Numbered from the stretch's first letter, positions 49,610 through 59,024 are shown. The stretch: DNA of 64,000 nt from Thiobacillus sp. (GCA_024235835.1 JACKLQ010000002.1:987501-1051500); one strand, 5' to 3'. Notes: generated by a model not told the origin, from the letters alone. Program-made: numbers and translations.

Positions 49610-51421
49610 TTAGTGCAGCTCCCGATAGATGCGCTCTGCAAGATCCCGGCTGATGCCTTCCACCTGTGCCAATTCCTTCACACCGGCGTCCACTACGCCC
49701 CGAAGGCCACCGAAGGTTTGCAGCAGTTTCTGCCGCCGCTTGGCGCCAATGCCGGGAATGTCCTCCAGGCTGGACTGGGTGCGGGCCTTGCCCCGCCTTG
49801 CCCGGTGACCTGTAATGGCAAAGCGGTGAGCCTCGTCCCGCACCTGCTGGATCAGATGCAGAGCCGGGTTGTCCGGGGTCAGTCGCAACGGTTCGACCTC
49901 CCCGGGGAGAAAGAGCTGTTCCATGCCCGGCTTGCGTTCCACCCCCTTGGCCACGCCCACCATGGGCAGGTCCCCCAGGCCCAGTTCCGAGAGCACGTCC
50001 ACGGCCATGTGCAGCTGGCCCTTGCCGCCGTCGATGAGGAGCAGGTCCGGCAGCTTGCCTTCCCCCGCCGCCAGCTTGCCGTAGCGGCGGGAGAGGGCAT
50101 CCCGCATGGCGGCGTAGTCGTCACCGGGGGTAATGCCGGAAATGTTGTAGCGGCGGTATTCCGAAGGCTGCATGGCGCCCTGGTCGAACACCACGCAGGA
50201 CACCACCGTGGCTTCCCCCATGGTGTGGCTCACGTCGAAGCACTCGATGCGGGCGATGCCTTCCTCCCCCAGGGCTTCGTTCAGCGCAGCCAGGCGGGCG
50301 CTCTGATTCTCCCGCTGGCCTTCCCGGACCGCCAGGGCCAACTGGGCGTTCTTCTCCGCCATCTCCAGCCACACGCGCCGTTCCCCCTGGGGCCGGATGA
50401 TGACCTGTACCTTTCGCTCAGCCTGATCCGACAGCCAGTCCGCCAGGCCCTCAACCTCGTCGCTGAGGATCAGGGTGGTGGGGATCGGATGGCCCTCGTA
50501 GTGCTGCCCCGCGAAGGCTTCCAGCAGGCTGGCGGCATCCGCTTCCTCCACGCCCTGCGCATGGCTGGGAAAGAAGGCCCGGCCTCCCAGGTTGCGCCCG
50601 CCCCGCACCATCACCAGGTACACGCAGGACACGCCACCCGACAGCACGGCGGCAATGATGTCCGTATCCTGGTTTGATCGGCTTTCCACGAACTGCTGGG
50701 CCCGCACCTTGGAAAGGGCGTTGATCTGGTCCCGCCAGAAGGCCGCCTCCTCGAACTTCCAGGCCTCGGCGGCGGCGTTCATGCGGTGGGTGAGGGATGA
50801 GATGACCTCACCGTCCTTGCCCTGCAGGAAGAGCAGGGCGTCCTCCACGTCCCGGGCGTAGTCCAGATTGCTCACCAGGCCCACGCAGGGGCCACTGCAG
50901 CGCTTGATCTGGTGCAGCAGGCAGGGGCGGGAGCGGTTTGAAAATACCGTGTCCTCGCAGGTGCGCAGGCGGAAAACCTTCTGCAGGATCTGGATGCTTT
51001 CCCTCACCGCCAGGGAATTGGGAAAGGGGCCGAACACCCGGTGCTTCTTGTCCGGCGTGCCCCGGAAGAAGCCCAGGCGGGGATAGGCATGGCCCGACAG
51101 CAGCAGGTAGGGATAGGACTTGTCGTCCCGGAAGAGAATGTTGTACCTGGGTGCCAGGCCCTTGATGAGGTTGTTCTCCAGCAGCAGGGCCTCGGCCTCG
51201 GTGCGGGTGACAGTGGTCTGGATGTCCCGGATGCGCGCCACCATGTGGCGGATGCGGGGCGAGAGATCCGATTTCTGGAAGTAGCTGGAGACCCGCTTCT
51301 TCAGGTCCCTGGCCTTGCCCACGTAAAGCACCGTGCCGTCCTCCCCCAGCATGCGGTACACGCCGGGCAGATTGGGCAGCGAGGCCAGCACGGCCTTGGC
51401 GTCGAATGCCGCCTCGCCCAT
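49610..51421 (-). CDS. uvrC: Excinuclease ABC subunit C
   Basis: Dual-incision nuclease of nucleotide excision repair (603 aa). The N-terminal GIY-YIG domain (PGVYRMLGEDGTVLYVGKA) makes the 3' cut. A UVR helical motif around residues 200-235 contacts UvrB. The RNase-H-like domain makes the 5' cut, and two helix-hairpin-helix motifs end the protein (DIPGIGAKRRQKLL). It starts 8 nt after the tautomerase gene. Confidence 0.97.
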   Translation of the reverse strand: MGEAAFDAKAVLASLPNLPGVYRMLGEDGTVLYVGKARDLKKRVSSYFQKSDLSPRIRHMVARIRDIQTTVTRTEAEALLLENNLIKGLAPRYNILFRDDKSYPYLLLSGHAYPRLGFFRGTPDKKHRVFGPFPNSLAVRESIQILQKVFRLRTCEDTVFSNRSRPCLLHQIKRCSGPCVGLVSNLDYARDVEDALLFLQGKDGEVISSLTHRMNAAAEAWKFEEAAFWRDQINALSKVRAQQFVESRSNQDTDIIAAVLSGGVSCVYLVMVRGGRNLGGRAFFPSHAQGVEEADAASLLEAFAGQHYEGHPIPTTLILSDEVEGLADWLSDQAERKVQVIIRPQGERRVWLEMAEKNAQLALAVREGQRENQSARLAALNEALGEEGIARIECFDVSHTMGEATVVSCVVFDQGAMQPSEYRRYNISGITPGDDYAAMRDALSRRYGKLAAGEGKLPDLLLIDGGKGQLHMAVDVLSELGLGDLPMVGVAKGVERKPGMEQLFLPGEVEPLRLTPDNPALHLIQQVRDEAHRFAITGHRARRGKARTQSSLEDIPGIGAKRRQKLLQTFGGLRGVVDAGVKELAQVEGISRDLAERIYRELH

Positions 51422-51429
51422 GGGTGGGG

Positions 51430-51618
51430 TCAGTCTTCCTCGTCCAGCAACTGGCCGCCGATGGCCCAGTCTTCTTCCGGCATGGCTTCGAAGGCGATGT
51501 AGGTATAGGAGCGGGGTTTTCCGGTGTGGCGCTCCAGGGAATCGGTGACTTCCTCGGCGATCTTCCGCTTTTGCTCCCGGGTAAGGGAACCGGCCAGCTT
51601 GATGGTGACGACGGGCAT
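51430..51618 (-). CDS. 4-oxalocrotonate tautomerase-family protein
   Basis: A 62-aa tautomerase-superfamily protein beginning MPVVTIKLAGSLTREQK; after Met removal, Pro1 would be the catalytic base. The substrate is unknown, and such small tautomerases occur outside degradation pathways. I start at ATG 51618, where the family begins. GGAGG supplied by the adjacent repeat (copy C) is its ribosome site. It lies between the uracil-DNA glycosylase and uvrC genes. Confidence 0.85.
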   Translation of the reverse strand: MPVVTIKLAGSLTREQKRKIAEEVTDSLERHTGKPRSYTYIAFEAMPEEDWAIGGQLLDEED

Positions 51619-51703
51619 GTCAGGCCTCCTGCCGGGCCGTCCCAAAGGACGCCGTAGCCCCATCGGGGGGAAGTGAACGAAGCGAACGTGGGGGTTGAGC
51701 CAT
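51619..51703 (-). repeat. Palindromic repeat copy C with a 27-codon frame before the tautomerase
   Basis: Reverse-strand counterpart of the nuo spacer repeats. It shares GTTCGCTTCGTTCAC, a CCCCCC...GGGG box, GACGGCCCGG and GGAGGCCTGACATG. An ATG one base after the glycosylase stop opens 27 codons, and the TGA lies one base before the tautomerase ATG. TGACATG thus stands at both ends, as in copy A. The encoded peptide aligns with that of copy A over its full length (shared S-R-P-G-AS-G-AR-E positions). Confidence 0.6.
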
Positions 51704-51704
51704 G

Positions 51705-52355
51705 TCAGATCTCCTGTTGAATGCGTGAAAACACGGCGCGGAACATCTCCGGCGTGAGGCGATTGGTCTGGGTGTTGTAGCGGGAGCAGTGGTAGCTGTC
51801 GAACAGCCTATGGCCTGAAGGCAGTGCATGTTCTGCGCCGTGGCCGAAGGCGTAGGCGCTCTGCTTCAGGCCCAGGGCCATGAGCACGGCCTTGTGGGCG
51901 ATGAGGCCCAGGGCCAGGATGTCGGTGCCTGGAAGCAGGGCCTGCAACTCGGCTTTGAGGTAGCCGTTGCACTGGCGGATCTCGGTGGTCTCCGGCTTGT
52001 TCTCCGGGGGCACGCACTTCACCGCGTTGGTGATGCGGCAGCCGATCAATTCCAGGCCGTCGTCGGCGGATTCCGACACGGGCCGGCTGGCATAGCCGAA
52101 GGCGTGCAGGGTCTCGTACAGCAGCACGCCGGCATAGTCTCCGGTGAAGGGGCGCCCGGTGCGGTTGGCGCCGTGGAAGCCCGGTGCCAGGCCGACGATC
52201 AGCAGCCTGGGATCCGGGTTGCCGAAGGGCGGAACCGGGCGGCAGAAGTAGCCCGGATGGGTGGCGCGGGCCTGGGCCAGGAAACCGGCCAGGCGGGGGC
52301 AGGCTTCACAAGCGGTCAGTTCGCTGTTGGCAGTCGGCAGAGGCTTGTTAGTCAT
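51705..52355 (-). CDS. Uracil-DNA glycosylase, family 5 (UdgB-like)
   Basis: Removes uracil and related deaminated bases from DNA (216 aa). Motif A reads GLAPGFHGANRTGRPFTGD; lack of the usual catalytic Asp/Asn there is typical of family 5. Motif B is HCSRYNTQTNRLTP. Four cysteines, including CEACPRL, could bind a 4Fe-4S cluster. ATG 52355 has an AGAAGA site upstream; an in-frame TTG seven codons earlier is less likely. Neighbouring uvrC makes a repair pair. Confidence 0.85.
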   Translation of the reverse strand: MTNKPLPTANSELTACEACPRLAGFLAQARATHPGYFCRPVPPFGNPDPRLLIVGLAPGFHGANRTGRPFTGDYAGVLLYETLHAFGYASRPVSESADDGLELIGCRITNAVKCVPPENKPETTEIRQCNGYLKAELQALLPGTDILALGLIAHKAVLMALGLKQSAYAFGHGAEHALPSGHRLFDSYHCSRYNTQTNRLTPEMFRAVFSRIQQEI

Positions 52356-52397
52356 GAGTTCTTCTAAATACTTCAAACTGAAGACTGCCGACTGTAT

Positions 52398-53579
52398 TTA
52401 GTGCAGCCTGGCCGGCGGGTATTCCTGCACGTCCTCCGGCAATTCCGTGTGTACGTTCTCTCCCTCCGGATTGGGGAAGAGGGGGGCGCCGCAATCGTCG
52501 CAGTATTCCAGGGGCATGCGGGTGTCCATGACCTGGATGTCCGTCATGCCGGCGGCACGCAGCACGGCCTCGACCTGGCCGGGTATGTCCGCGCCCTCGT
52601 CCTCCTGGCCCAGCAGGGGCCAGGTGACACCGTGCACCACCTGGTCCGCCTCGTGGAGGGTGAAGCCGATGCGCCATTCCTCCAGCCAGCGGTCGAAGTA
52701 GGGGGCGACGATGGCACGCAGCCCTGTGGCAGGGACGTTGAACAGGGTCTGCAGGTAGGCCACGGCCGCCTTGAGGGCGAAGGGGCGGTTCTCCTGGTCC
52801 GCCCGGCGCCAGGCGGCGAAATAGGCATCCGGCAACAGGAACTCGTAGGTGCAGCCCGCCAGGGCGTGCTGGAGATTGGGGCTGCCCTGTTCCCGCCAGG
52901 CGGCCAGGGCGCCATCCCGGGAGCCGTCAGGTTCATTCCAGCGAAACACGGGGCTGTAGGCAGGGACATCCACGGCGGCCAGCAGGTAGCGCACGTCGGA
53001 AATGAAGGCCTGGCTCTCGGGCAGGGTTTCGGCCGCCACCTTCAGGTCCTGGCCCCGCTCGGCGGCCTGCCACAGCTCGTCGGCAAAGGCCCGGGTCTGG
53101 CTGTAGCCCTGGGGCAGCTGGTCCGGGCTGAACAGGAAGTCGGCGAAATGGACCTTGGCTTCCGCCGCAAGAACGTGGGCACCCAGCTGGGCCTTCAGGG
53201 TGGCCAGGATGTCGGCGGGGATGTTGCGGGCGGGGATGGCGTAGCGTGACCAGGCCAGCACCGGCAGGGCGACGAGCAGGCGGGAGGTGCCACCAGTCCG
53301 GCGGACTTCGCAGCCTGCTTCGATCAGGTCCGCTAGTTCTTCGTAGGCCCGTGCCTGGCTGGGGCTGGGGGCGTTGGCTTCATGCAGCCGGTCCAGGGCC
53401 TGGTTCAGGGCTTCGTCGTCCCCCTGCTTCAGCAGCTTGTCGATGAGGGTGGTGAGCTCGGCCTCCCACCAGGCGTCCTCCAGGCGACTGCCGGAGTCGG
53501 CCAGGCCCTGGGCCAGCCAGGTCAGGCGCTCTGCATCCCGGGAAAGGCGATGGCGACCATAAGTGCGTCGGCGCTTCAT
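52398..53579 (-). CDS. DUF2863 family protein
   Basis: A 393-aa soluble protein of a family known mainly from Betaproteobacteria, function unknown. The N-terminus is basic (MKRRRTYGRHRLSRDAERL). The C-terminus holds a CDDCGAPLFPNPEGE segment that could bind metal through its cysteines. ATG 53579 overlaps the stop of the upstream transporter gene (ATGA), so the two are coupled. Longer frames running into that gene were rejected. Confidence 0.8.
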   Translation of the reverse strand: MKRRRTYGRHRLSRDAERLTWLAQGLADSGSRLEDAWWEAELTTLIDKLLKQGDDEALNQALDRLHEANAPSPSQARAYEELADLIEAGCEVRRTGGTSRLLVALPVLAWSRYAIPARNIPADILATLKAQLGAHVLAAEAKVHFADFLFSPDQLPQGYSQTRAFADELWQAAERGQDLKVAAETLPESQAFISDVRYLLAAVDVPAYSPVFRWNEPDGSRDGALAAWREQGSPNLQHALAGCTYEFLLPDAYFAAWRRADQENRPFALKAAVAYLQTLFNVPATGLRAIVAPYFDRWLEEWRIGFTLHEADQVVHGVTWPLLGQEDEGADIPGQVEAVLRAAGMTDIQVMDTRMPLEYCDDCGAPLFPNPEGENVHTELPEDVQEYPPARLH

Positions 53580-54469
53580 GGGCGTGCCCTCAATTCGGGT
53601 TGCAATGTGACGTGCCGGATGCCGTGGCGTTCGTCCAGGCGATGGCGGGTGGCCCGCAGGATGCGGTCCCAGTCGTCGAAGGAAGCCAGCTCCATGTGGG
53701 CGGACAGGGCGATCTGGCCCGAGGACAAGGTCCAGATGTGCAGGTCGTGGACCACCTGCACGCCGGGAATGTCCGCCATGTCGTGGGCCACGGTGTCGAT
53801 GTTGATATGGGCCGGCACCGCCTCCAGCAGCACGTGGATGCTTTCCCAAAGCAGGCGCCACGCGGACACCAGGATGAGCAAGGCCACCACCATGGAAAGG
53901 ATGGGGTCTATGGGGGTATAGCCCGTGTACCAGATCACCCCGCCTGCCACCAGGGCGGCCACGGAACCCAGCATGTCCCCCAGCACGTGGAGGAAGGCGG
54001 CCCGGGTGTTCAGGTTGTCGCCGCCATGGTGCAGCATCCAGGCAACGATGATATTCACCACCAGGCCGATGGCCGCCACCACCATGACGGCTCCGCCCAT
54101 CACGGGCTGGGGTTCCTGAAGGCGCTGGATGGCCTCGGAGACGATGTAGGCGATGAGGCCCAGCATGACCAGGCTGTTCACCAGGGCCGCCAGGACTTCC
54201 AGGCGCACCAGGCCATAGGTGTGCCGCCGGGAAGGTGGCTTGCGCGCCAGCCATGCAGCCAGGCTGGCGAGGCCCAGGGCCATGCTGTCGGTGAGCATGT
54301 GGCCCGCGTCGGAGAACAGGGCCAGGGAGCCGGAGAGGACGCCGGCCACGGCCTCCACCACGGCGAAGCCCAGGGTGAAGAACAGAGCCTTGAACAGGGG
54401 TTCGCCGCCCTGGTCGTGGCCGACGTGATGCTGGATGTGGGTGGTGCCCCGGTCGACGGAGAGGGCCAT
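53576..54469 (-). CDS. Cation diffusion facilitator (CzcD/ZitB-type) metal exporter
   Basis: Inner-membrane proton/metal antiporter (297 aa), probably for Zn2+. Six transmembrane helices are visible. The metal site is formed by SDAGHMLTDS in helix 2 and HVLGDMLGS in helix 5. A His-rich N-terminus (HIQHHVGHD) and the C-terminal cytosolic domain fit the family. The ATG at 54469 overlaps the nagZ stop by one base (TAATG). Confidence 0.92.
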   Translation of the reverse strand: MALSVDRGTTHIQHHVGHDQGGEPLFKALFFTLGFAVVEAVAGVLSGSLALFSDAGHMLTDSMALGLASLAAWLARKPPSRRHTYGLVRLEVLAALVNSLVMLGLIAYIVSEAIQRLQEPQPVMGGAVMVVAAIGLVVNIIVAWMLHHGGDNLNTRAAFLHVLGDMLGSVAALVAGGVIWYTGYTPIDPILSMVVALLILVSAWRLLWESIHVLLEAVPAHINIDTVAHDMADIPGVQVVHDLHIWTLSSGQIALSAHMELASFDDWDRILRATRHRLDERHGIRHVTLQPELRARP

Positions 54470-55608
54470 TACTGTTTTCCGCAGGTGTTGGTGGTATCCG
54501 AGAGTGCCAGATTCGTGTCGGTCTGGCCTATCCCATCCAGGTGGCGCAGGGCGGCCGCGAAGCGGGGACTTTCGTGCAGGGTAGTGCGCGACGGGGGATG
54601 GGGGCGGCCGTGCATGCGCGCCAGGCGGATGAGCGAGACCGGCGGCAGGTTCCATTGGAGCCGTTCCAGCAGTGTGTCCGCCAGGTCTGGCCGGTTGCAC
54701 ACCAGCACCATGTCGCAGCCCGCGTTCAGGGCCGCCAGGGCCCGTTCAGTGATACCTCCGGCCACGCTGGCTCCCTCCATGGTCAGGTCGTCGCTGAAGA
54801 TCACGCCTTCGAAGCCATACTGTCCCCGCAGGATCTCCTTGAGCCAGCGCCGGGAGAACCCGGCGGGCAGCGGGTCCACCCGGGGGTAGATGACATGGGC
54901 GGGCATGATGCCCGCCAGGCCCAGGTCAATGAGCTGGCGGAAGGGCAGGATGTCGGCGAATTCCATGTCCGCCAGACCTCGTTCATCCACGGGCACGGCC
55001 AGATGGGAGTCCGCCGCCACGAAGCCGTGGCCGGGGAAGTGCTTGCCCACGGCGCTCATGCCTGCCTCCTGGAGGCCCAGCGCCACGGCGTGGCCCAGTT
55101 CGGCCACGGCCTGGGCGTTGCGGTGGAAGGCCCTGCTGCCGATGACGCCGCTGCTGCCGTAGTCCAGGTCCAGCACCGGAGCGAAGCTGAAGTCCACGCC
55201 CGCGGCCCGTAGTTCGGCGCCCATGACGTAGCCCGCGTCCCGGGCCAGGCGGCGGGCTCGCTGGGGGTGGCCATCCCATACTTCGCCGATGGCGCCCATG
55301 GCGGGTATGGGGGTGAAGCCTTCCCGGAAGCGTTGCACCCGACCGCCTTCGTGGTCCACGCCGATGAGCAGGTGTGGACTGCGAAGCGCGTGGATTTCAC
55401 GGCACAGGGCGGCCACCTGCTCCGGGCTTTCGTAGTTTCGCTTGAACAGGATGACGCCTCCCACCATGGGGTGCAGCAACCTGTCCCGTTCCTCCTGGGT
55501 CAGGGCCAGGCCTGCCACGTCGGCCATCACAGGCCCCAGTGGGAGGTGGTGGCTGAAGGGCTGGTTATTGGACTGGGGGCGGTGCGGATGGTCGGGGGCG
55601 TAGGTCAT
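54469..55608 (-). CDS. nagZ: Beta-N-acetylhexosaminidase NagZ
   Basis: Cytosolic GH3 enzyme (379 aa) that removes GlcNAc from anhydromuropeptides in peptidoglycan recycling. The family motifs are GVDHEGGRVQRFREGFT, KHFPGHGFVAADSH and the nucleophile region FSDDLTMEGA. It is slightly longer than usual (about 340) because of N- and C-terminal tails. The ATG at 55608 overlaps the acpS stop (ATGA). Confidence 0.94.
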   Translation of the reverse strand: MTYAPDHPHRPQSNNQPFSHHLPLGPVMADVAGLALTQEERDRLLHPMVGGVILFKRNYESPEQVAALCREIHALRSPHLLIGVDHEGGRVQRFREGFTPIPAMGAIGEVWDGHPQRARRLARDAGYVMGAELRAAGVDFSFAPVLDLDYGSSGVIGSRAFHRNAQAVAELGHAVALGLQEAGMSAVGKHFPGHGFVAADSHLAVPVDERGLADMEFADILPFRQLIDLGLAGIMPAHVIYPRVDPLPAGFSRRWLKEILRGQYGFEGVIFSDDLTMEGASVAGGITERALAALNAGCDMVLVCNRPDLADTLLERLQWNLPPVSLIRLARMHGRPHPPSRTTLHESPRFAAALRHLDGIGQTDTNLALSDTTNTCGKQ

Positions 55609-55985
55609 GATCGCTCCAGTACGACGAAGGCCACGGCGTATTCCCTTTCGTCGCTCAGGCTGAGGTGGGCCGCGGAGACGCCCTGGCTTGCCAGCCAGGC
55701 CGACAGCCCCGGGTTCCATGCCAGGCCCGGCCGGCCGAGGGCGTCGTGGGTTACGTGGACGGCGCCGAAGTGCACGGGGGATCGCATGCCCGTGCCCGCG
55801 GCCTTGGCGAAGGCCTCCTTGGCGGCGAAGCGCTTGGCCAGGAAGATGTTCTTGTCCGTGGCCCCGGCATACTCCTCCAGTTCCTCGGGGGCCAGGATGC
55901 GCTCCGCCAGCCTGCCACCGAAGCGGGCATGGAGCTCATCCATGCGCCTGATGGAAACGATGTCCGTGCCGATGCCGTGGATCAT
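55605..55985 (-). CDS. acpS: Holo-[acyl-carrier-protein] synthase
   Basis: Transfers 4'-phosphopantetheine from CoA to ACP (126 aa). The motifs MIHGIGTDIVSIRRM and FLAKRFAAKEAFAKA, with the Mg-binding Asp and Glu, are intact. It overlaps both neighbours by four bases; acpS-nagZ is a frequent betaproteobacterial pair. Confidence 0.96.
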   Translation of the reverse strand: MIHGIGTDIVSIRRMDELHARFGGRLAERILAPEELEEYAGATDKNIFLAKRFAAKEAFAKAAGTGMRSPVHFGAVHVTHDALGRPGLAWNPGLSAWLASQGVSAAHLSLSDEREYAVAFVVLERS

Positions 55986-56707
55986 GCCGCCGCCGCCTGT
56001 CGTTGTCGTGCCAGCCCATCCAGGCCGTAATGGGTGAAGGCCAGGCCCATGTAGACCGGCGCCATCAGGTTGAGCACGGGCACGAACACCAGCAGTCCCA
56101 ACAGGATGCTCATCAAATAGAGGGGGCCGGCGTCACCCTTGCGCAGGGCCTTCAGTTCCTCCCGGTCGGCGTGCTCGGCCAGGGCGTCGTACATGAACAT
56201 GCGCTGGTTCAGCCAGGCGTTGAGCAGTATCGACACCAGGGCGCCGAAGGGGGCAAACAGCCACAACGGAAGAAGCACCAGCCAGGCCAGGACATAGACG
56301 GCCGTGGCGGCCAGGCCGTTGAACACGCTGCCCGTCACGGTGCCGCCCTGGTGGCGCTGCAGGGCCGGGTAATGCCTGGTTTCCACGTGCTTGACGATGA
56401 TGGGCATGAGGGCCAGGGAGGTGATGAGGAGGGCAGTGACATACACCGCGGGCAGCCATAGCAGGACGATGAGAAAAAGAGCGGCGTAGGCCAGCAGCCA
56501 ATCGGCACCGGCCCACTCCATCCAGCCCTGGATGGGGGTGGTGGCCAGGAATTCCAGGATTTCCAGCTTCCAGCCCGCGCCGAACCAGAAGGCCAGCAGC
56601 CCCCATGCCAGCAAGGCAAGGCCCATGGGCCACAGCACGAGGGAAAGCATGCGCGGCGAGAGGATGTCCTTGGCGGCCCGGGTTAGGGCCATGAGCACTG
56701 TGTCCAT
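55982..56707 (-). CDS. EI24-domain (CysZ-like) inner-membrane protein
   Basis: A 241-aa polytopic membrane protein (about five or six helices) of the EI24/CysZ family. Conserved features are the amphipathic ALTRAAKDILSPRMLSLVLWP start and the ALRKGDAGPLYLMSILLGLL segment. CysZ itself is a sulfate transporter, but many members have unknown roles, so the substrate is open. The stop overlaps the acpS start by four bases, so it heads this reverse-strand operon. Confidence 0.8.
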   Translation of the reverse strand: MDTVLMALTRAAKDILSPRMLSLVLWPMGLALLAWGLLAFWFGAGWKLEILEFLATTPIQGWMEWAGADWLLAYAALFLIVLLWLPAVYVTALLITSLALMPIIVKHVETRHYPALQRHQGGTVTGSVFNGLAATAVYVLAWLVLLPLWLFAPFGALVSILLNAWLNQRMFMYDALAEHADREELKALRKGDAGPLYLMSILLGLLVFVPVLNLMAPVYMGLAFTHYGLDGLARQRQAAAA

Positions 56708-56718
56708 GATTTGCAGCG

Positions 56719-56724
56719 ATTATA
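56719..56724 (-). promoter_or_regulatory. Candidate -10 box of the EI24-acpS-nagZ operon
   Basis: A perfect TATAAT on the reverse strand lies 11 nt before the ATG at 56707. No -35 box is recognisable. Transcription from it would give a leader of only about five bases. Confidence 0.4.
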
Positions 56725-56762
56725 TCGGCCCCTGGAGGCCGGGGCGCCGGGTTCCTCAGGTG

Positions 56763-59024
56763 TCAGGGCTGGGCCAGGGCGGCCTGGAGGTCCTCGAGCT
56801 TCAGGGGCTTGGTGAGGAAGTTGTCCATTCCAGCCTCCATGCAGCGTGCCCGGTAGCTCTCCAGGGCATGGGCCGTGAGGGCGATGATGGGGGTCTTCAC
56901 GCCCCTGGCGCGCAGGGCCTGGGTGGCCTGGAAGCCATCCAAGACCGGCATTTCCAGATCCATTAGGATCACGTCGTACGGACCTTCGGAGGCTTCCATG
57001 TCCAGGGCCTGCTGGCCGTTCTCGGCGATGTCGGTGTCCAGGCCCAGCTTGCCCAGCAGGGCCGCCGCCACTTTCTGGTTGACGGGGTTGTCTTCCACCA
57101 GCAGGACCCTTGCCCCGGGAGCTTTTCCCTGGCGCGGGGCTTCGGTGGTGATGCCCGCCGCTTGCTCCGGGGGAGCGGCCTGGAGACGCAGGGTGAAGTG
57201 GAAGGTGCTGCCCTGGTTCACCGTGCTTTCCAGCCAGATGCGCCCTCCCATGAGTTCCACCAGCTTGCGCACGATGGCCAGGCCCAGGCCTGTCCCGCCG
57301 TACTTGCGGGTATGGGACGCGTCCGCCTGGACGAAGGAGTCGAAGACCTGGGCCTGCTTCTCCGGCGGAATGCCGATGCCCGTGTCGGCGACCGCGAGTT
57401 GTATGGTCAAGTCGTCAGGGTACCCACCAGTCTGGGCGGCAGTAATGGTGATGCGACCCTGCTCCGTGAACTTGATGGCGTTGCCCACCAGGTTGAGCAG
57501 CACCTGGCGCACCCGCAGCGGGTCGCCGAGCATTTCCAACGGGATGTCCGGCGCGATGCGGGTTTCCAGGGCGACCCCCTTTTCCGTTGCCCGGTGAGCG
57601 AGGGCACGGACGCATTCGCCTATTACATGGGAAAGGCTGAAGGGGATGGCCTGGATATCCATGCGGCCCGCCTCGATCTTGGACAGGTCAAGGATGTCGT
57701 TGAGGATGGCCAGCAGACCCTTGGCGGACGTCAGGGCAACGTCCACGCAATCCTGCTGTTCCGCATCCAGGCCAGAATCCTGAAGGATCTGCAGCATGCC
57801 CAGCACCCCGTTCATGGGGGTGCGGATCTCGTGGCTCATGGTCGACAGGAATTCCGACTTGGCCCGGTTGGCGGACTCGGCTGCCTGCTTGGCTTCCAGC
57901 AGGGCGGCCTCCGCCCGCCGCCGTTCCTCGACCTCTGCTCGCAGGCGGGTGTTCAGGCGCTGGAACTGCAGCAGTATGCCGCCAGTGATCCCAAGGGCCA
58001 GCAGGGCGCCGATCAGGCTCAGGTGCAGCCAGGTATGGTCCGGCTTGGCGTCGGGATCGTAGATGAAGCCCGTGAGATCGAGACTGGCGGGCATCCTGCC
58101 CTGGCCGGCATAGACCTCGGCCACGTGGCGCCACCGACCGGGACTCATGTAGCCGGGCTCAACGATGTCTGGGCGCGTCAATTCCTTGAGCCTGGCGGCC
58201 TCGAACAGCAGGTGGTCACGGCTTTTCCCCTGGCTGTTGTATCGGGCCAGGATGATGTCGGCGATCTCCTCGGGATGGGTCAGGGCGTATTCCCAGCCCT
58301 TGAGGGTGGCCAGGCGGAAAGCCTTCACCAGCTTGGGCTTGTTCTTCAGGGTGGACTCGTTGGTGAAGAGTACGTTGCCGAAAAGGTCGATGCCCGCCGA
58401 CCTGGGAGACAGCAGCACGTAGTCATTGATATGGTCCTGGGCCAGGTAGAGCTCGTTGCTGATGTAGACAGAAACCGCTTCCGCGTTGCCCTCCCTCAGG
58501 TTCTGCAGGCCCATGTGCTTTTCCAGGCGGGTGTAGGCCGTGGGCGGCAGGCCCTGGGACTGGAGATAGGCCTGCAATTCGTCCGCCGTGTCGAAACTGA
58601 TGGCCAGGCGCTTGCCCGCCAGGTCGTGGACGCTGTCGATGCCCGCCTGCCTCCAGGCCAGCAGGCCCACGGCGGAATGCTGCATGAGAGCGGCCAGGGC
58701 CACCACCGGCTGGCCCTGGGCCCGATTCACCACCAGGGAGGAGCCTGCAATGCCGAAGGGGATGCGGCCGTCGGCGACGGGGGAAACAGGGTCGATGCTG
58801 GGGCCGCCCTCGATCAACTGGACGTCCAGTCCCGCTTCCCGGTAATAGCCCATTTCCAGGGCCGCGATGGGTGCGGCGAATTCGAACTGGAATTTCCAGT
58901 TGAGCTGGATGGCTGCCTTTTCCAGGCCCGGTGCGTCGGCGCTCCAGGTGCTGCATCCCCAGAACAGGGACGACAGGACGACGAACCAGCGCAGCCATGG
59001 CAGGAAGGTGGCCCCAGGGTGCAT
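56763..59024 (-). CDS. Hybrid sensor histidine kinase with NMT1/THI5-like sensor
   Basis: A 753-aa membrane kinase. A signal peptide (about residues 1-28) precedes a periplasmic NMT1/THI5-like substrate-binding domain (about 35-300; FEFAAPIAALEMGYYREAGL). One transmembrane helix (about 335-355), a coiled coil, HisKA with phospho-His in TMSHEIRTP (His398), HATPase (GTGLGLAIVRK) and a receiver domain with Asp689 (ILMDLEMPV) follow. NMT1/THI5-like domains bind pyrimidine-type thiamine precursors and similar ligands, so it may sense such a compound. Its ATG overlaps the stop of the Tsx-like gene (TGATG). Confidence 0.9.
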   Translation of the reverse strand: MHPGATFLPWLRWFVVLSSLFWGCSTWSADAPGLEKAAIQLNWKFQFEFAAPIAALEMGYYREAGLDVQLIEGGPSIDPVSPVADGRIPFGIAGSSLVVNRAQGQPVVALAALMQHSAVGLLAWRQAGIDSVHDLAGKRLAISFDTADELQAYLQSQGLPPTAYTRLEKHMGLQNLREGNAEAVSVYISNELYLAQDHINDYVLLSPRSAGIDLFGNVLFTNESTLKNKPKLVKAFRLATLKGWEYALTHPEEIADIILARYNSQGKSRDHLLFEAARLKELTRPDIVEPGYMSPGRWRHVAEVYAGQGRMPASLDLTGFIYDPDAKPDHTWLHLSLIGALLALGITGGILLQFQRLNTRLRAEVEERRRAEAALLEAKQAAESANRAKSEFLSTMSHEIRTPMNGVLGMLQILQDSGLDAEQQDCVDVALTSAKGLLAILNDILDLSKIEAGRMDIQAIPFSLSHVIGECVRALAHRATEKGVALETRIAPDIPLEMLGDPLRVRQVLLNLVGNAIKFTEQGRITITAAQTGGYPDDLTIQLAVADTGIGIPPEKQAQVFDSFVQADASHTRKYGGTGLGLAIVRKLVELMGGRIWLESTVNQGSTFHFTLRLQAAPPEQAAGITTEAPRQGKAPGARVLLVEDNPVNQKVAAALLGKLGLDTDIAENGQQALDMEASEGPYDVILMDLEMPVLDGFQATQALRARGVKTPIIALTAHALESYRARCMEAGMDNFLTKPLKLEDLQAALAQP

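Noticed and set aside
52398..54254. A long frame joining DUF2863 to sequence antiparallel in frame with the CDF gene
   Set aside because: The upstream part is another frame of the CDF transporter; DUF2863 begins at 53579 with an ATGA overlap.
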